Assembly (NCBI RefSeq): GCF_001931485.1
Contig: NZ_MSDV01000021.1
Span: 62,001-126,000 of the forward strand
From: Burkholderia sp. SRS-W-2-2016
GTDB lineage: Bacteria; Pseudomonadota; Gammaproteobacteria; Burkholderiales; Burkholderiaceae
Length of the DNA: 64,000 bases
Reading direction: 5' to 3'
Every line of letters starts with the position of its first letter. Positions within the stretch are counted from its first letter, which is position 1. Under the pieces are notes generated by a model that was not told the DNA's origin, made no database searches, and was given only the letters and a program-made list of their open reading frames with translations. Below, one piece after another: positions 61,936-64,000 of this stretch. The translations under genes and the position numbers were made by a program.

Positions 61936-62886
61936 ATGGCCAACATCATTGAAAATGATTTCCGCCGTTTCGACCTGAACCTGCTGCTGGCCTTCCGCGC
62001 ATTGATGGCCGAGCGCAGCGTCACGCGCGCCGCGCAGCGGCTGTTTCTCGGCCAGCCGGCGATGAGCGGCGCGCTCAAGCGGCTGCGCGAGACCTTCGGC
62101 GACGAACTGTTCGTTCGCACTCCGCAAGGGATGACGCCGACGCCGCGCGCGCTCGAACTCGCGCGGCAGATCGAGCCGTTCCTGCAATCGCTGCATCAGG
62201 CGCTCACGCAGCCGGCCGTGTTCGAGCCCGCGCACGCGCAGCGTGTGTTCCGCATCGGCCTGAGCGATTCGTTGGAAGTCCTGTTGATGCCGGAGATCAT
62301 GGCGCGGCTGGCCGAGCGCGCGCCCGGCGTGAAACTGATCGCCCGCACCACCGATTCGACCCGCGCCGCCGCGATGCTCGACGACGGCACGATCGAACTC
62401 GCGCTCGGCGTATTCCGCGAGTGCGTGCCGTGGCAGCGGCGGCTGCCGCTGTTCGCGTGGCGCTTCGTCAGCGTGTACAACCCGCGCCTCGTGAAAACGC
62501 GGCGCAAGCAGCTATCGATGGAAGAGTTTCTGCGCCATCGCCATATCCTCACGTCGTTCAGCGCGGGGCTGCATGGCTTCATCGACGAACGGCTGGAAAT
62601 GCAGGGTCTGCAACGCGAGGTGGTGTTTTCCAGTTCGAACTTCGCGACCAGTCCGTTCATCGTGCAACGCACGGCGGCGATCGCGACGATGCCGGATTTC
62701 ATCGGCCGCGTGTGGCGCGATACGCTCGGTCTCGCGATGAGTCCGCTGCCGTTCGACGTACCGGGCTATGAAGTGTCGGCAATGTGGGCCGCCGCGCACG
62801 ATCAGGACCCAGCCCTCGCGTGGCTCAGGCGCGAATTCGCGGACGCGTTCGGCACCGGCGGCGACGCCGCGAATGCGGCTTCCTGA
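61936..62886 (+). CDS. LysR-family transcriptional regulator
   Basis: A 316-residue LysR regulator. The N terminus RRFDLNLLLAFRALMAERS and the LGQPAMSGALKRLRETFGD helix-turn-helix give the NodD/NahR-like subgroup. The substrate-binding domain begins VFRIGLSDSLEVLLMPEI. It is divergent from the SDR-like gene with an 84-bp promoter containing the palindrome CAAA-TCG-TTTG (61919-61929), a possible operator. Confidence 0.92.
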   Translation: MANIIENDFRRFDLNLLLAFRALMAERSVTRAAQRLFLGQPAMSGALKRLRETFGDELFVRTPQGMTPTPRALELARQIEPFLQSLHQALTQPAVFEPAHAQRVFRIGLSDSLEVLLMPEIMARLAERAPGVKLIARTTDSTRAAAMLDDGTIELALGVFRECVPWQRRLPLFAWRFVSVYNPRLVKTRRKQLSMEEFLRHRHILTSFSAGLHGFIDERLEMQGLQREVVFSSSNFATSPFIVQRTAAIATMPDFIGRVWRDTLGLAMSPLPFDVPGYEVSAMWAAAHDQDPALAWLRREFADAFGTGGDAANAAS

Positions 62887-62966
62887 CAGCCGCGTGTGCT
62901 ACGTTTGCAAGTCACGCCCGCGCTACCGCTTCGCTCGCGCTCCATTTACGCCAGGAGGGATTTCAG

Positions 62967-63368
62967 ATGACTCGCATCGCTAAAGGCACCTTCATCGTTT
63001 CGATGCAACCGCTGCCGTTCGACAACGCGGAAGACGAAGCGAAACTCGGCCGCATGTCGATCGACAAGCAGATTTCCGGCGACCTCGTCGCGACCACCCA
63101 GGGGCAAATGCTGAGCGCGATGACCGACGTGAAAGGCTCGGCCGGCTACGTCGCGATCGAACAGGTGAGCGGCACGCTCGCGGGCAAGCAAGGCAGCTTC
63201 GTTTTGCAGCATAGCGGCACGATGAAGCGCGGCGCGTCTTCGCTGGCCGTGACGGTCGTGCCGGATTCGGGCACCGGCGAGCTGACCGGGATCGAGGGCG
63301 AATTCGGAATCGAGATCGTGAACGGCGCGCATTCGTACGAGTTTGCTTATCGACTGCCAGGCGATTGA
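62967..63368 (+). CDS. DUF3224-family protein
   Basis: A 133-residue protein with a clear AGGAGG ribosome site (62953-62958) before the ATG. It opens RIAKGTFIVSMQPLPFDN and contains GSAGYVAIEQVSGTLAGKQGSF and TGIEGEFGIEIVNGAHSYEF, the DUF3224 pattern (allene-oxide-cyclase-like barrel). Its function is unknown. The gene converges on the EamA permease. Confidence 0.88.
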   Translation: MTRIAKGTFIVSMQPLPFDNAEDEAKLGRMSIDKQISGDLVATTQGQMLSAMTDVKGSAGYVAIEQVSGTLAGKQGSFVLQHSGTMKRGASSLAVTVVPDSGTGELTGIEGEFGIEIVNGAHSYEFAYRLPGD

Positions 63369-63405
63369 AGCGTCGCCGCGCGGCCGCTCGTTCGACGCGC
63401 CGCGC

Positions 63406-64000
63406 TCATAACCCGAGACAAACCGCGCCGCTCGCGATCACCACGCACGCGAGCCAGCGCCTCGCGCTGACCGTTTCGCCGAGAAACATCCGCCCGATCA
63501 GCACCGCGAACACCACGCTCGTCTCGCGCAACGCCGACACCGAGCCCATCGCGCCCGCCTGCAACGCCCAGATCACGATCCCGTATGCGGCGTACGACAC
63601 GAGGCCGCCGGCGAGCGATGTCCCTATCGCCAGCGGCGTTTCGCGCAGCGGCGTCCAGAACGCCGCGACGCCGCGTTTCGCGATGAACAGCACCGGCATC
63701 AGCCAGTAGAACAGGAACATCCACGCGGTATAGGTGAGCGCCGCGCCGCCGGACAGCCGCACGCCGATCCCATCGATCACCGTATAGACGGCGATCGTCG
63801 CGCCGGTGACCAGGGCCGCCATCCCCACCGCGGGCGAGATTCGGCCTTTCTGCCACGCCAGCGCGATGATCCCGCCCGACACCATCACGATACCGAGCGC
63901 ATGCAACGCGCCGATCGGCTCGTGCGCGAACAGCGCGGCGCCGAGCGTGACCAGCAGCGGCGACGAACCGCGCGCGATCGGATACGCCTGGCCGAGGTCG
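63406..64000 (-). CDS. EamA-family (DMT) permease, N-terminal part outside window
   Basis: The leftward frame enters from the right edge and ends at 63406, giving the last 198 residues of a drug/metabolite-transporter permease: LGQAYPIARGSSPLLVTLG, five or six hydrophobic helices, and the C-terminal GSVSALRETSVVFAVLIGR motif typical of the second EamA repeat. The helices continue to TVSARRWLACVVIASGAV. The start is beyond base 64000. Substrate unknown. Confidence 0.88.
   Translation of the reverse strand, partial: DLGQAYPIARGSSPLLVTLGAALFAHEPIGALHALGIVMVSGGIIALAWQKGRISPAVGMAALVTGATIAVYTVIDGIGVRLSGGAALTYTAWMFLFYWLMPVLFIAKRGVAAFWTPLRETPLAIGTSLAGGLVSYAAYGIVIWALQAGAMGSVSALRETSVVFAVLIGRMFLGETVSARRWLACVVIASGAVCLGL

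Overview
The window is GC-rich DNA with strong G/C third-position bias, dense genes and short intergenic gaps. Gene content (many LysR regulators, NodT-type RND outer-membrane lipoproteins, a Tat-exported phospholipase C, a PiuA-type iron receptor cluster, an E. coli-like lysR/lysA pair, two LysE exporters) fits a beta-proteobacterium of the Burkholderia/Paraburkholderia group. This is inferred from family resemblance; no rRNA or tRNA gene was seen. Both edges cut genes: a LysR regulator on the left and an EamA-type permease on the right.

Layout. 0-9 kb: LysR and divergent AEC permease, then a complete RND efflux operon (outer-membrane factor, periplasmic adaptor, inner-membrane pump), a DUF4337 protein and a LysE exporter. 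9-12 kb: an ECF42-type sigma factor with a VOC protein and two YCII/DGPF proteins. 12-18 kb: a large lipoprotein, several hypotheticals, a 1.1-kb gene-free stretch full of simple repeats, an acetyltransferase and a DOPA-dioxygenase-like protein. 18-23 kb: HiPIP and nitroreductase, then a PiuB/PiuC/PiuA-like iron-uptake cluster under a Fur-like box. 23-33 kb: aldo/keto reductase, Raf-kinase-inhibitor-like protein and a leftward carbohydrate cluster (ROK/polyphosphate-glucokinase-like kinase, G6P dehydrogenase, GH63-like glucosidase, glycogen debranching enzyme). 33-40 kb: small lipoprotein, phospholipase C, DHDPS-family lyase, cupin, M14 deacylase, amino-acid binding protein and its LysR. 40-47 kb: AI-2E permease plus a second tripartite efflux system (NodT, HlyD, DUF2955), a K+ channel and an outer-membrane barrel. 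47-49.4 kb: lysA and divergent lysR.

49.4-52.5 kb is visibly AT-richer and looks like an acquired island. It carries a methyltransferase, a small coding remnant, and a two-gene unit that resembles a glycine-zipper pore-forming interbacterial toxin with a small two-helix membrane immunity protein. It abuts the 3' remnant of a frameshifted SDR gene. 52.5-64 kb returns to core-like DNA: rubredoxin, a 41-residue membrane protein, Rieske oxygenase, a GT2 / cytochrome b561 pair, three LysR/VOC/LysE-type clusters, a Bcr/CflA efflux pump, an SDR without the catalytic Tyr/Lys, DUF3224 and the EamA permease.

A recurring oddity is short in-frame or near-gene tandem repeats (12-bp arrays at two convergent gene ends, a hexamer/14-mer cluster, and low-complexity inserts or tails in LysA, the ROK kinase, the debranching enzyme, the GH63 enzyme and an efflux lipoprotein). 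The effector/immunity-like pair is the strongest candidate for an undescribed system.
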